Assembly: GCA_027605045.1 (NCBI GenBank)
Contig: JAQFWX010000013.1
Coordinates: 558,001-622,000 of the forward strand
Source of the DNA: Phallus indusiatus
Lineage: Eukaryota; Basidiomycota; Agaricomycetes; Phallales; Phallaceae
Length of the DNA: 64,000 nt
Reading direction: 5' to 3'
The notes below the pieces were generated by a model. It had not been told where the DNA came from and did not search any database. It saw nothing but the letters and a program-made list of their open reading frames with translations. Below, in pieces: positions 1 to 11,484 of this stretch (the first letter of the stretch is position 1; each line of letters starts with the position of its first letter). The position numbers were made by a program, and so were the translations under genes.

Positions 1-139
1 GACTTCATTCATTATGACATCTATTCCTTTATACCTGGCGACACCGATCTGGCAAGGATTGTTGGCTTGAAGAGATCCAGAAAGCAATGGTACATACCTT
101 GGAATTAAGACCACCCAAATCAATACCAACAACGGCCAT
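1..139 (-). CDS. Hsp110/SSE-type Hsp70-family chaperone, 5' part only
   Basis: The minus strand starts with ATG at 139 and reads MAVVGIDLGGLNSK, then a GT..AG intron (49-97), then IGVARYKGIDVIMNEV up to the window edge. This is the N-terminal ATPase start of the Hsp70 superfamily. The IGVAR..GIDV..NEV pattern is that of the Hsp110/SSE branch (nucleotide exchange factor for Hsp70) rather than canonical Hsp70. Exon 1 is exactly 14 codons and the splice is phase 0. Only about 30 residues are visible, so the substrate-binding half and full length cannot be judged. The gene diverges from the TBC-domain gene, sharing about 420 bp of upstream DNA. Confidence 0.85.
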
Positions 140-558
140 TCTGTCAACAAATTAAGGCAATATGAAATGTAAAATGATCGAGGTGCGTGTGGGGATGAAG
201 ATGTCGTTTCAACAGATTGTAAGATAATGTACTCGAGGCTGGACCAAAAAAAAATATGTAGACGTCTAGCGGAGTTTACAGCTTCCCGATTTGGGAGATA
301 ACTTCGAGTCTGTTCTTCCACCTTCGGCCAATTGGCGCTCGGAGTTTTGGCTGGTGCGTCGTATGTACACGCGACGACCCCGCCGACGTCAATGCAATGG
401 GCGCTAATTGCTTTGCTGACTGCTTTGCTAACACATCACAGTTCTGTGACAATTAATTACATCAGCATCAGCTTTCCCCAGGCGTGCTGATGTATGGTAA
501 CTGGAACTGAAAAGCAAAAGAATCTACATTATAATTCACTCACTCAGGCTCTCTCGAA
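140..558. promoter_or_regulatory. Divergent promoter region, Hsp110 / TBC gene
   Basis: This is the 419-bp gap between two divergent start codons. It contains the palindrome CCAATTGG at 328-335, which presents a CCAAT box on both strands, as might suit a bidirectional promoter. I did not find a perfect heat-shock element (alternating GAA/TTC units at 5-bp spacing), although several single TTC units lie around 303-325. No gene is seen in this gap. Confidence 0.4.
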
Positions 559-3256
559 ATGACAACGGCAGCAAGCGCGAGTCGTTTACCTGTAACGCCC
601 ACCAAAAGCGTGCGCGATAGAATTGCAAATCTGGAGGCCGGAAGTTCTGTCCAACAACAGTCACCCAAGTCCCCTTCAACATCGTCGCGTCGGACAAGCA
701 TTATAGGTCGATCAAACTTACCCAGACTAGCAGACAAAGCCAGGAAGCTGTCCGTCTCGTTCAAAACGAGTTCCGGGCATCAAGAACTCGAACTGAGTGC
801 CTCCTCTGGGAAGGCACCTTCGCCGGCCGCTGTTTCCTCAGTGTCTTCCCCAGGTGCCACTTCACAGACTCCAGTTGAATCAAGTCTCGAAAATAATTCT
901 CCCGCCTTATTTTCTCCGTCAAACATTATCGACTCACCGTCATCCATCGAACCTGAGCTTACCAATGATCTGTCTACAGTACCCACAGCGGGCACGCACT
1001 CGGAACAGGTTGATTCACATCCGTATCCTATTGCCTCAACAGCCCCTGTTGAAATAACGCCGTCTCCCAATCTCGATGATCTTTTTTCTCCTAATCAATC
1101 CACTTCTGCCGCCTTTGTCAAGACTGAAGCGCAACCTGAAGAACAACCAGACGAGGAAGATGCTGATAATGTGCGATTTTCCACGGTCCCATTATCCGGG
1201 AAATCATTTGACGATGATGGGAACGTTCAAATTTCTTCTTCCACTTCCTCTTCTGAGCGTGGCGGAGAAGATTTAAATCGACCCGATGTACCTAATATTA
1301 TATCACCTACCACTTTGACATTTCTCAAAAATAGACTTGAGAAACAGGAAGATCAGCACGATCGTAGCCACGGTACGAATGAGCAGCTCCAAGTCCAATT
1401 TACCCACCTTCAGAATTATACGCGGGATATGTTCTCCGAGACTGAGGCAGAGACCATCGATTGGGGTAGGATAACGTTTTAAATAACCAATCTTTGAATC
1501 ATGAAGGATTAATCAATTTGAATTAAAGACTTCTGGGGTGCTGTTATGGCAGGTATATATACTGCGATACTTTCTTCCGCTTGTCCTCCATTTCACTGAT
1601 TTTGATCGCATAGATTATCACCAATTCGCAAGAGATAATTCTGAAGAACTTGCTCGTGCAATTGAAAGTGGCATTCCTAATTCGTTACGTGGAATGCTTT
1701 GGCAATTAATGTTAGGCTGTCCCCTACCCTCTCTCATCATATTTTCAACCACCGCTTAGGTCCGCTTCGAAGGATACAAGTTTAGAAAGTGAATATGCCA
1801 AATATTTGAAAGAAAGTAGCGTACATGAGAAAGCCATCGCAAGGGACCTTGGGAGGTTTGTACTTTCTATCCTTCTTATATCAATTCTTCTAAGAGCGAA
1901 CCCAGGACGTTTCCTCATCATGACTTCTTTCGCGACGGGAAAGGTATCGGACAAGAAAACTTATTCAACGTATTGAAAGCCTATTCACTGTGAGCTTTTG
2001 TTATGTTATGTTATCAATTAATTAATCAAATTTGAATTAGATACGATCCTGAAGTTGGTTATTGTCAGGGACTTCCTTTTGTCGTTGCGGTTCTGCTATT
2101 AAACGTGAGCTTCCCCAGAGACTTATATAAGCTGGAATTCACTCCCGTTTATCAGATGCCAGAAGAGGAAGCATTTTGTCTTCTTGTTCGTCTGATGACA
2201 ACTTACGGTCTCCGTGGACATTTTCTGCCAGAAATGCCGGCACTTCAAATGCGATTATTCCAATTTGATAGATTACTTGAAGAAGTTTTACCTGTTTTGC
2301 ATGTCCATTTTTTGAGACAGGGTGTCAAATCAAGTATGTTTTGCTCGCAGTGGTTTTTGACTATATTCAGTTATCGGTACGTCGGTGGAAACCCTCGTTC
2401 GTTCTTGTGGATAACTGAGACGTTCAGTCTTCAGGTTCCCCCTTGACGTCGTGTTCCGAATTTATGATAATGTTTTGGCTACGGGCATCGAAGCAATTTT
2501 CGGTTTCGCCATTGCGCTCCTGAAAAGAAGCGAGGAATTATTACTTAAACTCAAGTTTGACGATATTCTTGGCTACATGAGGAATAGCCTCTTCGAAGCC
2601 TACAAAGTATGTCTTTGCCTTCTATGTCTTTGTCTTCGTTCTGAGCTAGACATATACTGACACTTTCCCAAATCATGAGAACGAACAGGAAGGAAGCGAG
2701 GCATCTTACTTTGTTGATCAATTCATACGCGATGCAAGCCTTATTCCGATTACACCGTTCATGCTGGATGCATACGCGCATGAGTACGAAGATTCCGTCC
2801 GGGAACGCGAAGCGCATGCTATTGAGATGGACAATCTCCGAAATTATAATAGAAATTTATCTAATCAAATGTCAGCTGGCATCACTTTCTCAAAAAACGC
2901 TTCTTCATTTTATCTTTTTTTTTTTTCGCTGATAGAAAGATGCTGGAAACGAATTTGGCACAACTAAATACGGAGCATTGCGAGGTTGTCGTGAGTTCTT
3001 CGTGTCCTGTCATGATTGCCCTACCTATAGGCTCACACCTTCTGTAGAAACAATTGGTTATGACGAGATTAGAGAACGAGAACCTCGAAAGTGAACTTGT
3101 TCGATACAAGCTATTGTGAGCTAAAAAAAACTGTTTACTCCTTTACATATGCTATCATTCAGACTGACCGATGGTCCCATATTCTTTAGGTATGCCGATT
3201 TGATGCATCAAAATGAAGATGCAGGAAGCTCTCACCGCATATCTCAAAAACGATAA
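559..3256 (+). CDS. TBC-domain Rab GTPase-activating protein (Gyp5/Evi5-like)
   Basis: This is a multi-exon gene. The first exon (559-1465) encodes a Ser/Thr/Pro-rich, probably disordered N-terminal region of about 300 residues. The following exons give a TBC domain: GIPNSLRGMLWQLM, then the IxxDxxR arginine-finger motif (IARDLGR, about residue 375), then the glutamine finger in VGYCQGLPFVVAV and the C-terminal TBC helices (FPLDVVFRIYDN). A coiled-coil-like tail (NLRNYNRNLSNQM, TRLENENLESELVRYK) follows and ends at the TAA at 3254-3256. TBC proteins with this order speed GTP hydrolysis by Rab GTPases at the Golgi and in exocytosis. The Rab target cannot be told from sequence. The arginine-finger codon is itself split by an intron (1856-1915). 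The ATG at 559 is the first in the long open frame. Confidence 0.88.
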
Positions 3257-3597
3257 AAAAAAGACTAACGCAGCATTCTTCATTCTTGCCCATCGACGCA
3301 TTATTTTCTGCCGCTCGGCGCTAAATAATACATATTTATCCTTTCTGTTTACCGTCTTTACGCAATCTTTTTCCCTAAGCATTGTCGCATTCTTCATTTT
3401 TAAAAAATACAAGATTCATGAGTTTGAATGTTCGAATGGGATCGTAACGTCGTTTCTCAACTCGGACACAGTCGCCCTCCCTCATTGAATACTGAGGTAG
3501 GAGTTTACATAAGCGCCGCAAGGATATCTTCACGTGAAAGTCATCGTCATCGCGTTGCAACAGATTTTTGTCTATAATTTTTTTGACACACTCCTAG
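3257..3597. other. Intergenic gap, TBC gene to NPR2
   Basis: This gap of 341 bp lies between two genes of the same orientation. The short frames here are not coding in character. It presumably holds the terminator of the upstream gene and the promoter of NPR2, but I see no clear motif. Confidence 0.5.
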
Positions 3598-5956
3598 ATG
3601 CAGGGTGAAGACACATTTCTTCCTCACATTGAATCAGTCTTCTACGCAATTTTTCATGAAAAAAGAGGCCCTCTAGTCTTACACCAAGCTCCAGATGGTT
3701 TAATTACACAAGGTGGCTCCTCCGCACTTATTTCGAATTTCCAGTCATCCAGAAGTCCAGTATCGGGTATACGACCACATCGTGCTTTTGAGTCGTCCAT
3801 TATTGGAGGATTGGCGAAGTCATTAACACCTTCACATCCACCTACGGTTGAGAATTTGACTAAACTTGGAGAATCGCCTAGTCCTATCGATAATGGGCTA
3901 TCTAGTACACCCACCAGGGATTTGTCGGCACCGCCTTCACCAGCTTCGTACCGCTCGTCCCACCGCAGGCGCACAACAACAGCCAACATCTCAACCATTG
4001 CCTCGCCTCAAAAGCCATCCCAGCACGGGAGTAGCCCTATAACACCCTTATTTGACTTCTCAGATGTCTCGCGATTTGTTATCCCTGCACAAGACATGTG
4101 CGGTCGACTCGTCATATGTTCAGCTCAAAAACATCGTGTCATTGGATTTCCTATTTGCCTTGAAGCGGAGAAATATGAACGTGTTCACTTCAGGTACAAC
4201 TTATGCTTTGTCTTTGATCGTGCAGCAGACTTGAGTTGCTACGAGCCTGTTGTGAGGAAAATCGCGAGAGTTCTTATGGCTTGCGAAGTAGGTGGTTTTA
4301 TTGATAAAATAAAGTCAAGCGTGTTTCTACAGAAAGCCGTTAGGAGGAGTCCTCGTTTTTATCCGATACAAGAAACTCGTCGCAAATCAATTCCATACTT
4401 GAACAGCTGTACGAAGATCTGAATTCGTACCACGAGACGTCCATCATAATTGATAGATTCAACTCCATAGAGCTTAAATTATTTCCGTTCTATCCTAATC
4501 CACCCCCTGTTTATAATTGGACAGTTCCTTTAGCTCTTATCAATATCGTCAAGAGGATGGAATCCAATTGGGATATCACTATGACGCGGGTACGTTAGCT
4601 CGAAGTTGGGAAGTTGCGTTTTTGACACCTCATAGATTTCTCAACATATTGATGGTATAAACCACGTTAGCCGGATTGCTCATCTAGCTGACTGCGATGT
4701 CGAGCTCACTCGCGAGGCTGTTTCACATCTGCTGTAAGTGACGTTTGCTTGCTCTCGTCGAGAACCATTTGTATAACCTACCTTAGATATTACCAATGCA
4801 TTATGACTATCGACATATTTCAATATAGCAATATATACACACTGAGCCGACCATTGAAATGGTTGGCTGATGATCCTACCGTAATTGAAGAATGTGGACC
4901 ATATGTTACAAAGCCAGGTACGTTAGGCTCTCGGATCGAACTGCTTTAGTTGATATCTCTGACTCAAGGTCATCACACTCCTGATTGGCCCCATCTATTA
5001 TTTTTGTACTCACGTCTTAGTGCTGGAACGACAGTCCTAGAATGGGAAGAAGCAAACAATGTACGTGCAGAGGGAATTGATGTACGGCGTTTCATGACTT
5101 TTGGGGTCATTAAGGTAATGTTTTTTATAATAATGACCAATCCTAATAGCTCAGCGCCACCTTCATGAAGGGTTTTGTACGACGTATCCATCGATGGCCA
5201 GTCTTAATGCCCGAAAAGCCGCGAGGAACCGTACCGAATGAAGGTCCACAAGATACGAAACCCATTATGGGGAGACGTCGTGGTAAAAGCTTCACACATT
5301 CGCAAGGTGCAGGTTCCAAACCTGATAGGCCACGATCTCCTGAAGTCAGAAGAGGTAAGAGAGCGTCGGTCAATATCCGATGAACTATTCTTTAATGACG
5401 TTCTCTTCTAGAAAGAGCACATTCCCAGTCCCAGGCTCAAGTTTCATCTATATTTAGACCGCCACTCACTAGGCAACTGACAGAAGCCGAGGAATATGCA
5501 CGATCAGTGCGCGAAAAGGGTGAATCGATACAACATCGACATTCGCGTCGCCGAAGTGGTCTTTCAGAGACACGACCTTTGGTTCCCTTGGAATCGCCTC
5601 AATTACTGAAACGTCACTCGTCGGAAGTCCGAACGCTAGGTAATTCTGCAGGTGTCTACACGAGCGCCGCCAAAACAGTCGAAACGCGGCGTACTAGTCA
5701 GATCAAAACCTCTTACAGTCATCGTATGTCACCTTCGCCAGAAACCCCAGGCTCACATGCTCTGGGAACGAACTCTGCGGTTCAAAGTCTCGCGTACCCA
5801 CCAGAATTTCCCAAGTTTCTTGATGGAATGCATCATACAGACGAGTTGGCAACCTGTTTTGAAGTTGGCTGGCCTACAATAGAGAAATGGCTTATTGCGC
5901 TGGGAGGCGGACAAGGAAATGGCGATTATGGTAAAGTGGCCATTATCTACCGATAA
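3598..5956 (+). CDS. NPR2: Nitrogen permease regulator 2 (GATOR1/SEACIT subunit)
   Basis: The protein starts MQGEDTFLPHIESVFYAIF, the N-terminal longin-type strand order of NPR2/NPRL2, followed by KRGPLVLHQAPDG. After a Ser/Pro-rich insert come FVIPAQDMCGRLVICS, HRVIGFPICLEAEKY and RYNLCFVFD, which are conserved NPR2 blocks. Later exons give LKLFPFYPNPPPVYNWTVPL, ADCDVELTREAVSHLLYYQ and a low-complexity Arg/Ser-rich insert of about 180 residues. The C-terminus is TIEKWLIAL...GKVAIIYR, the family's usual end. NPR2 with NPR3 and Iml1/DEPDC5 acts as GAP for the Rag GTPases and restrains TORC1 when amino acids are scarce, at the vacuole membrane. The intron after MACE is best spliced to the acceptor just before GAGGAGTCC, giving MACEEESSFLS; other acceptors close the frame. 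It lies tail to tail with the F-box gene. Confidence 0.9.
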
Positions 5957-6154
5957 ATCCTTGTAGACATGTACATACGATCAATACTAATGTTTAGCTA
6001 CACTTGCGACGCGATCAATAAGACAGAAAAGGCTAGGATTATTGACTCTGTCACGATTTAGCGATATACTTGATATCTTCGAAGGAAGGAAAACAAAGGT
6101 CATGTCTAAATACATCACTGTTCAGTATTCCAACGGTCAGAAAATCGATTTGGC

Positions 6155-8804
6155 TCACTTAGCCCTTAGATGAGACTGGAGACCATCATAGGTGAATAAA
6201 GGAAGACGTTCCACGTTTTCGCAATGACGACAACCGTAGCTCTTTTGGTGCCGAAGCTTCTTCGCGTGCTTAGTATTTTGGTGGACCTTATCTGTTACAG
6301 CACGGGCCTCATCTAAGTTCACACGCATATGCTTTTGTGCGTCTTCTTCAGAAATAATCTCGAATCTCGGAGAATCGTGCCTTTGGCAGTGGTAAAACTG
6401 TAGTAGAACCGTTGTTAAGTTATGAAGGAACCAAAACTTATTTTTTGCATACAATCATTTCATCAGGCCACAGAACCATAGGAACTGAGCACGACTTGCA
6501 TAGGAAATAATTCCGTATGTTTACGAGATCACTAAACCGAAAGGTTGCCTCTGACCCGGACAGGACACGAAGACATTCTTTTCCAGCACCTATAGCCTAA
6601 CAGAAATAGAGATCAGCCCGTTTCTCGACTCAAAAAAAAAAGTTATTACTCGAGGATCAGGTAAAAACCAATCGGCACACCATGCTTCCTTGGTGTGTCT
6701 ACCGACCAAACCTCGACATTGATGCCGAGCGGCTTCACGAAACTCCATTGGGTAACTGACCCCTACACATCTTCTACAAGTAAACCAAGAAGTAATTCTT
6801 TCAGCAGGGTGTACATATCCACTTGAAGTTGAAGTACATTCGTTGAGGGTATATCCGAGGACCTGTGCAAGTTGTGTCCGCCTTTCATCCAAAACGGTCT
6901 GCATCTCACGTCTTATATGAGAGCATATCGCTTTGTTATTTTTCAACTCCAATTTAACGGCCTTCCCATGCTGTTTGGTTTGAGACATACGTCTTGCGAA
7001 TTCTATTGCGCCAGATTTGTCGGTGTTGGTTTTCTCCAGCACCTTCACTATCCCTAGTTTGCGGAAATCGGGATACGGCAATAGGGAATCTTCACCGCTG
7101 GAGTTCAGCTCGTTCCAGTAGTTTCTCAGGCAGGTTTGATTTAAACGTGTAGTCTCACTGGTAGAAGCATTGATACGCTTTCTAGAAAGCACCATCACCT
7201 GGAATTTAAATTCAGGCTCGTACCGCCTCATTTCTATCAAGTAGGAATTGAGTTGCAAAGAAGGATAGAGATGGGACACAATATAACCTTGAGGAGTAAG
7301 CGCCTCACGTGTGGACTTCTTCCAAGACAAAAGTTTGGAATACAGAGGGGTGTCTCTGAAAATGTGTTCGTCCCAGCTGTTGTCTTGACGTAAAATCTCA
7401 AGCCTGTGAAAACTTTTGATCATCGGACACATTAAATTGAAGATCCCACAACATACAGACGTTGGTTTTGACGAGAGGAAGATGAGAGCCAATCACGAAG
7501 TGATTTACTCCACGTCATAAGACAAGGCGAAAACTTGAAGATATTAGATACAGTATAACAGTGTCAGTTGAGTCAATTCCTCACTTTCATAATTATGGGA
7601 AGACGCGTTGCTTTCTGAGCATACGTCTTATAATGATTTAGAAAGGAAAAAATAAGCAAAACAGTTAGGATCCTCTTACTTGCTTTAATTCTGAGATGGC
7701 AACTGGATCTGTCAGGCTTCTCTCATACCTTTCGACTTCTACTTCCCAAGTTTCCTTATGGTACCCTGAGGACAAGTTTACGAGTGATGTTGAGGTTAGC
7801 TGACTAAAGCCTACTTACAAGAACCACTCGCTATTCATATGCATATTGATTGCAGTATAAGCGCGTGAGACAAGGTATATTTCGAAACCAGACTACTAAC
7901 TCGCGGATACCTCAAAAGAAGGCAACCAACTTTGAACCGCTCGGACGCTGGCACGTTCTGCAGCAACTTGATCGGGGACAAACCGCAACTGACTTGAAAA
8001 AGGCTGAAAAACGAAAAGAAATGGATAGATTACTGAAATCACGTACTTTCCCATCCAGCGTTTTTCACAGTGCTAAAACGTAGTCGGTGAGCTGCGATTA
8101 TAGTCAATGGGAAGATCGTACAGGGCGGCATGCTCTAACTCTCAAGGAATACGAAAAGTGTGGACGATGTGTTATTTTCCCACAATTCTAGGATTTTTTA
8201 ATGGAAATAATTAAAAAACACGCTTCATCTGGATCATCCATACCGAACATGCAGAGGGGTCAAAGAGGAAAGCAATCAGCGATGCCTCGGTAAAATTTAT
8301 TGGTGGTGCGGGGATAGGTGTTGGATTAAAACGTTCTCTGGCTCCAATCCAGACATATTGGAAACGTTCGTTCTTTACAAGCAGGTTGAAAAAGAAGGAA
8401 TTTGTCCGAGCCACAGCGAGAATATCGGGAGATGCGAGAAACGAGAAAATCTCGGTAAGCATCTCGACAGGAAGTTTCATCCAATGTTGCGTCCCATTTC
8501 GAGATGAAAATTCGACATTCCCTTGTCTTTCAACTCGCTGTCGCTTCATGTTTCTGCGACACCTGGTACAAACCCGGTACCTAAGTGGAATGTGCGTGAC
8601 AACTGAGGATGTCAGACGCCCAAGCAACTCGCATTCCGTGCTAGAAAAGAATTTTTCAATGATAATTTTATTTGTGACTTCATTCTTTCTGGATTTATAA
8701 CGTTCACTTCTCAAAATCAACATACGTGGTGCAGTTTCGGTCTGCGGGGCTGTCATTCTATCCTTTGTGTTGTTGAAATTCCGGTCACACCCACTGGCTG
8801 ACAT
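6155..8804 (-). CDS. F-box protein with Cys-rich motifs and C2H2-like tail
   Basis: This is a multi-exon minus-strand gene. Exon 1 holds CTRCRRNMKRQR and an F-box (WMKLPVEMLTEIFSFL, then ILAVARTNSFFFNLL), followed by FLFDPSACS. The next exons continue NCGKITHRPHFS, LRVRACRP, HCEKRWMG and RYPRVSSLVSKY, then HKETWEVEVERYERS, a long helical middle (6645-7400) and a C-terminal zinc-finger-like end: YGCRHC..., then LFTYDGLQSHLRAK and stop at 6155. This order matches the large agaricomycete F-box family, whose members are thought to be substrate adaptors of SCF ubiquitin ligases. The exact introns in 7400-8210 were inferred by keeping the frame open across GT..AG pairs. The start is uncertain: ATGs at 8804, 8756 and 8723 are all in frame. 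The start lies only about 40 bp from the divergent ABC1 gene. Confidence 0.75.
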
Positions 8805-8844
8805 CGCAGGCACTGGTGTCGTTGTCCATACGCGCTCCACATAG

Positions 8845-11251
8845 ATGTCTGTTCGGGTTTGGTGGGGAGGAAGCGTATTGCCATTGCATAGGCGACATTC
8901 ATTAAGACACTACTCGCCGCGTAGATTTTATTCGAATCCTGGTTATGACAGGCGTAGTTCTCCGTCAAAATTATTCAAGTATGCCACAACGCTGGCAGTA
9001 GTATCCGCAACCGCCTACGGAGGTAAGTGCTATGACAGAAATATGCTTCTCTATTCTATTCATTATCATGCAGCTTATTTAACATGGGAGCCGTTTCGTT
9101 ACATGGCCATTTCTCTCAAAAGATGCTCCGTCATAGGACAAGCAGTTATATTAGACATTATCGACTATAAACGGTATCAACGTCCTCGCGTTTGACCATC
9201 TCCTTGACAAAATCAATATTAACACTCAGCTAGAACGCTTGGAAAGCAATACAACTCGTTAGAAGCAGAACGAATGGCCCTATCCGAATGTCATTCGCGC
9301 AGCGCAAATCGTGTACTCCAAGCATTGTTGAAGAACGGAGGCATATTTGTAAAGCTCGGCCAACATGTATCCTCCCTGTATGTCTTATCGTATTCTTAGT
9401 CGGAATTGTTGTTTATCATGGCACTAGGATAGTGCTCCCCATAGAATGGACCAGCACTATGAGACCTTTGCAAGATCAATGCCGTGCAACCCCTTACGAG
9501 GATATGAATAAAATGGTTTTAGAAGACTCAGGAAAAAGCATACCAGACTGGTTCGATGATTTTAACGAAGAGCCTATTGGGGTGGCAAGCTTGGCTCAAG
9601 TACACGAAGCTAGATATCGTCAGACAGGTCACAAAGTCGCAGTAAAACTTCAGCATCCATTTTTGAACGATTTTTGTGACATTGATATGGCTATGGTGGA
9701 GTTCTCCCTAGGTGATAAATTATTTCTACCTCTTTTGTCAATGTACTTAAGATTTTGACTTACAAAGCTTGGGTAAAGCGGGTCTTCCCAGACTTCGAAT
9801 TTACCTGGCTTGGCGAAGAAATGCGTGAAAACCTTCCAAAAGAGCTGGACTTTATTAACGAAGCGGCTAATGCAGCCCGACTCGAGGCCGATTTTAAGAA
9901 CGTTCAAACTTCTCTTTATATCCCAAAAATATTGTTTGCTTCAAAAAGAGTAACGTCCTCTTTCGCTTTGACCGAGAGATTGGCTCCACTTACTTTTTTT
10001 CCAGATCTTAATTATGGAATACATCGACGGTGCTCGAATAGATGATAAAGAATATCTGGCAAGAGAAAACATTGATAGAAATCTTGTGGCTTTAGAGCTA
10101 GCCCGTGTATTTTCCAGAATGGTTCATTTGAACGGATGGTTCCATGCGGTGCGTTTTTTGAATATGTAAGGTTTCACATATTCAGAACGTAGCTCATATT
10201 ATTATCAGGATCCGCATTTGGGTAAGAATGGCCCTTAGAATTACCTTTCTATCGTCTGATGCGATTCGTTAGGAAACCTTCTTATCCGAAGGTCGCCGCC
10301 TAGCTCTCGATCGCCCTACAACTTTGATATAGTCATGCTTGATCACGGATTACATTTCGATATCGATGATGATTTGCGCATCAATTATAGCAAACTCTGG
10401 TTGTCACTGATATCACCACCGTCTCCAGACGCTTACTTAGAACGACGTAAATATGCTCAAATCGTCGGCAATGTGGGGCCTGACTTGGTATCGTCAACAT
10501 TTTCCTGTTTTTCATGATACATTTGACCTGTCTGTCTCTCTCTAGTACCCAGTGTTTCAGACTGCGATCACCGGAAGGATTGGTCTTCAAGATGCCGGGA
10601 ACGATATTCAGATTGAAAGGCCAGGTAGCATGGTTGATATGCTACCTCAGACTGCAGAAGAGTTGGACTTAATAAGGAAAGCTGTTATGGAAAGAGAAGG
10701 CGTCCTTCAATCTGTATTCGACGTCTTAAGAAGGGTACCACGTCGCGTGCTAATGTTACTGAAGCTAAATGATTTAACCCGGTTCGTACGAGTAACAACG
10801 ACTTGCAAGAGGCACTGACGAAACAATGACCGTAGATCACTAGATCACGCTTTAGACACGACTCATTCCAATGTAGGTCATGTTGGAGCAATGTTATGAA
10901 ATACTGATGGATTTCCATAGATCCGCGTATTGCTAATCACAGCTCGATATTGTTGCCTTGCCGTTTGGGATGACGAGCGTCGCGGGCTGCGTGCAGAATT
11001 TGCGGAACGTGGTTTTTCTCCAAAATTAGTATCTACATATTTTCGACTGTGGCTGTGAGTGTTGTCTTTTGCACCTGAATTCTTACTGTAATGTCATTTT
11101 CAGTTCGTATCAATGGTTTGACAAACGACTCTGTGCTGCTGAGTTGTTGATGGATGTCCGGGGCCGAATTGTTTTGATGTTGGCCTGGATTAGAGGATTT
11201 TACCACAGAGGTTTTCTCGGAGCTCATCGGGCAGCGGCTGGTTTGAACTGA
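8845..11251 (+). CDS. UbiB/ABC1-family atypical kinase, ADCK1/Mcp2-like
   Basis: The N-terminus (MSVRVWWGGSVLPLHRRHS..., Arg-rich, few acidic residues) looks like a mitochondrial presequence. Then come a membrane-like stretch (ATTLAVVSATAYG) and the family motifs in order: IDYKR, the KxGQ motif (FVKLGQHVSSL), the Ala-rich loop (GVASLAQVHEA), the ATP-binding lysine (VAVKLQHP), LIMEYIDGARIDD, the catalytic loop HADPHLGN and a DHG in place of DFG (IVMLDHGLHF). The DHG and the overall order fit the ADCK1/Mcp2 (Cqd2) branch, which acts on coenzyme Q and phospholipid homeostasis at mitochondrial membranes. The C-terminus continues through RGLRAEFAERGFSP to the stop at 11251. The codons for DPHLG sit in a 13-nt micro-exon (10209-10221). 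The ATG at 8845 is well placed. Confidence 0.88.
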
Positions 11252-11369
11252 AGGCAGTAATACCAGTGTGAACAATGTAAATTATAGGCTGAATTTCTAT
11301 TCCATATTTAACCCCGGATGGGCTTTAAATTTAAGCATGCCAGTGCACAGATCAATTCAGAGTCATGTA

Positions 11370-11431
11370 TGACGTGACAGTCAGTGACGTGTGACGCGTG
11401 ACGTTGAAAGCAAGTTGCGCGTACGCGCAAC
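11370..11431. promoter_or_regulatory. TGACG cluster and 18-bp palindrome upstream of the HECT ligase gene
   Basis: Four TGACG units lie within 11370-11403, overlapping CRE-like TGACGTGA. They are followed at 11414-11431 by the perfect palindrome GTTGCGCGTACGCGCAAC. Both sit 54-115 bp before the ATG at 11485, where a core promoter or upstream activating site is expected. TGACG is the half-site bound by CREB/ATF-type bZIP factors. Binding here is an inference from sequence alone. Confidence 0.45.
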
Positions 11432-11484
11432 ATTTTTTGACAGTAGTCTCTGGTTGCCAACGAAATTGTGGCCTGGTTGTAGTC

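Noticed and set aside
5999..6174. An extra last exon for NPR2 reading ATLATRSIRQKR...
   Set aside because: The frame ending GKVAIIYR at 5956 already gives the usual NPR2 C-terminus. The extra exon would run into the 3' end of the convergent F-box gene.
7689..8083. A plus-strand two-exon model (start MATGSVRLLSYLST, then the 78-codon frame ending in HSAKT)
   Set aside because: The same DNA reads on the minus strand as conserved parts of the F-box protein (HCEKRWMG, RYPRVSSLVSKY, HKETWEVEVERYERS), which join the exons on both sides. The plus-strand frame is an antisense shadow.
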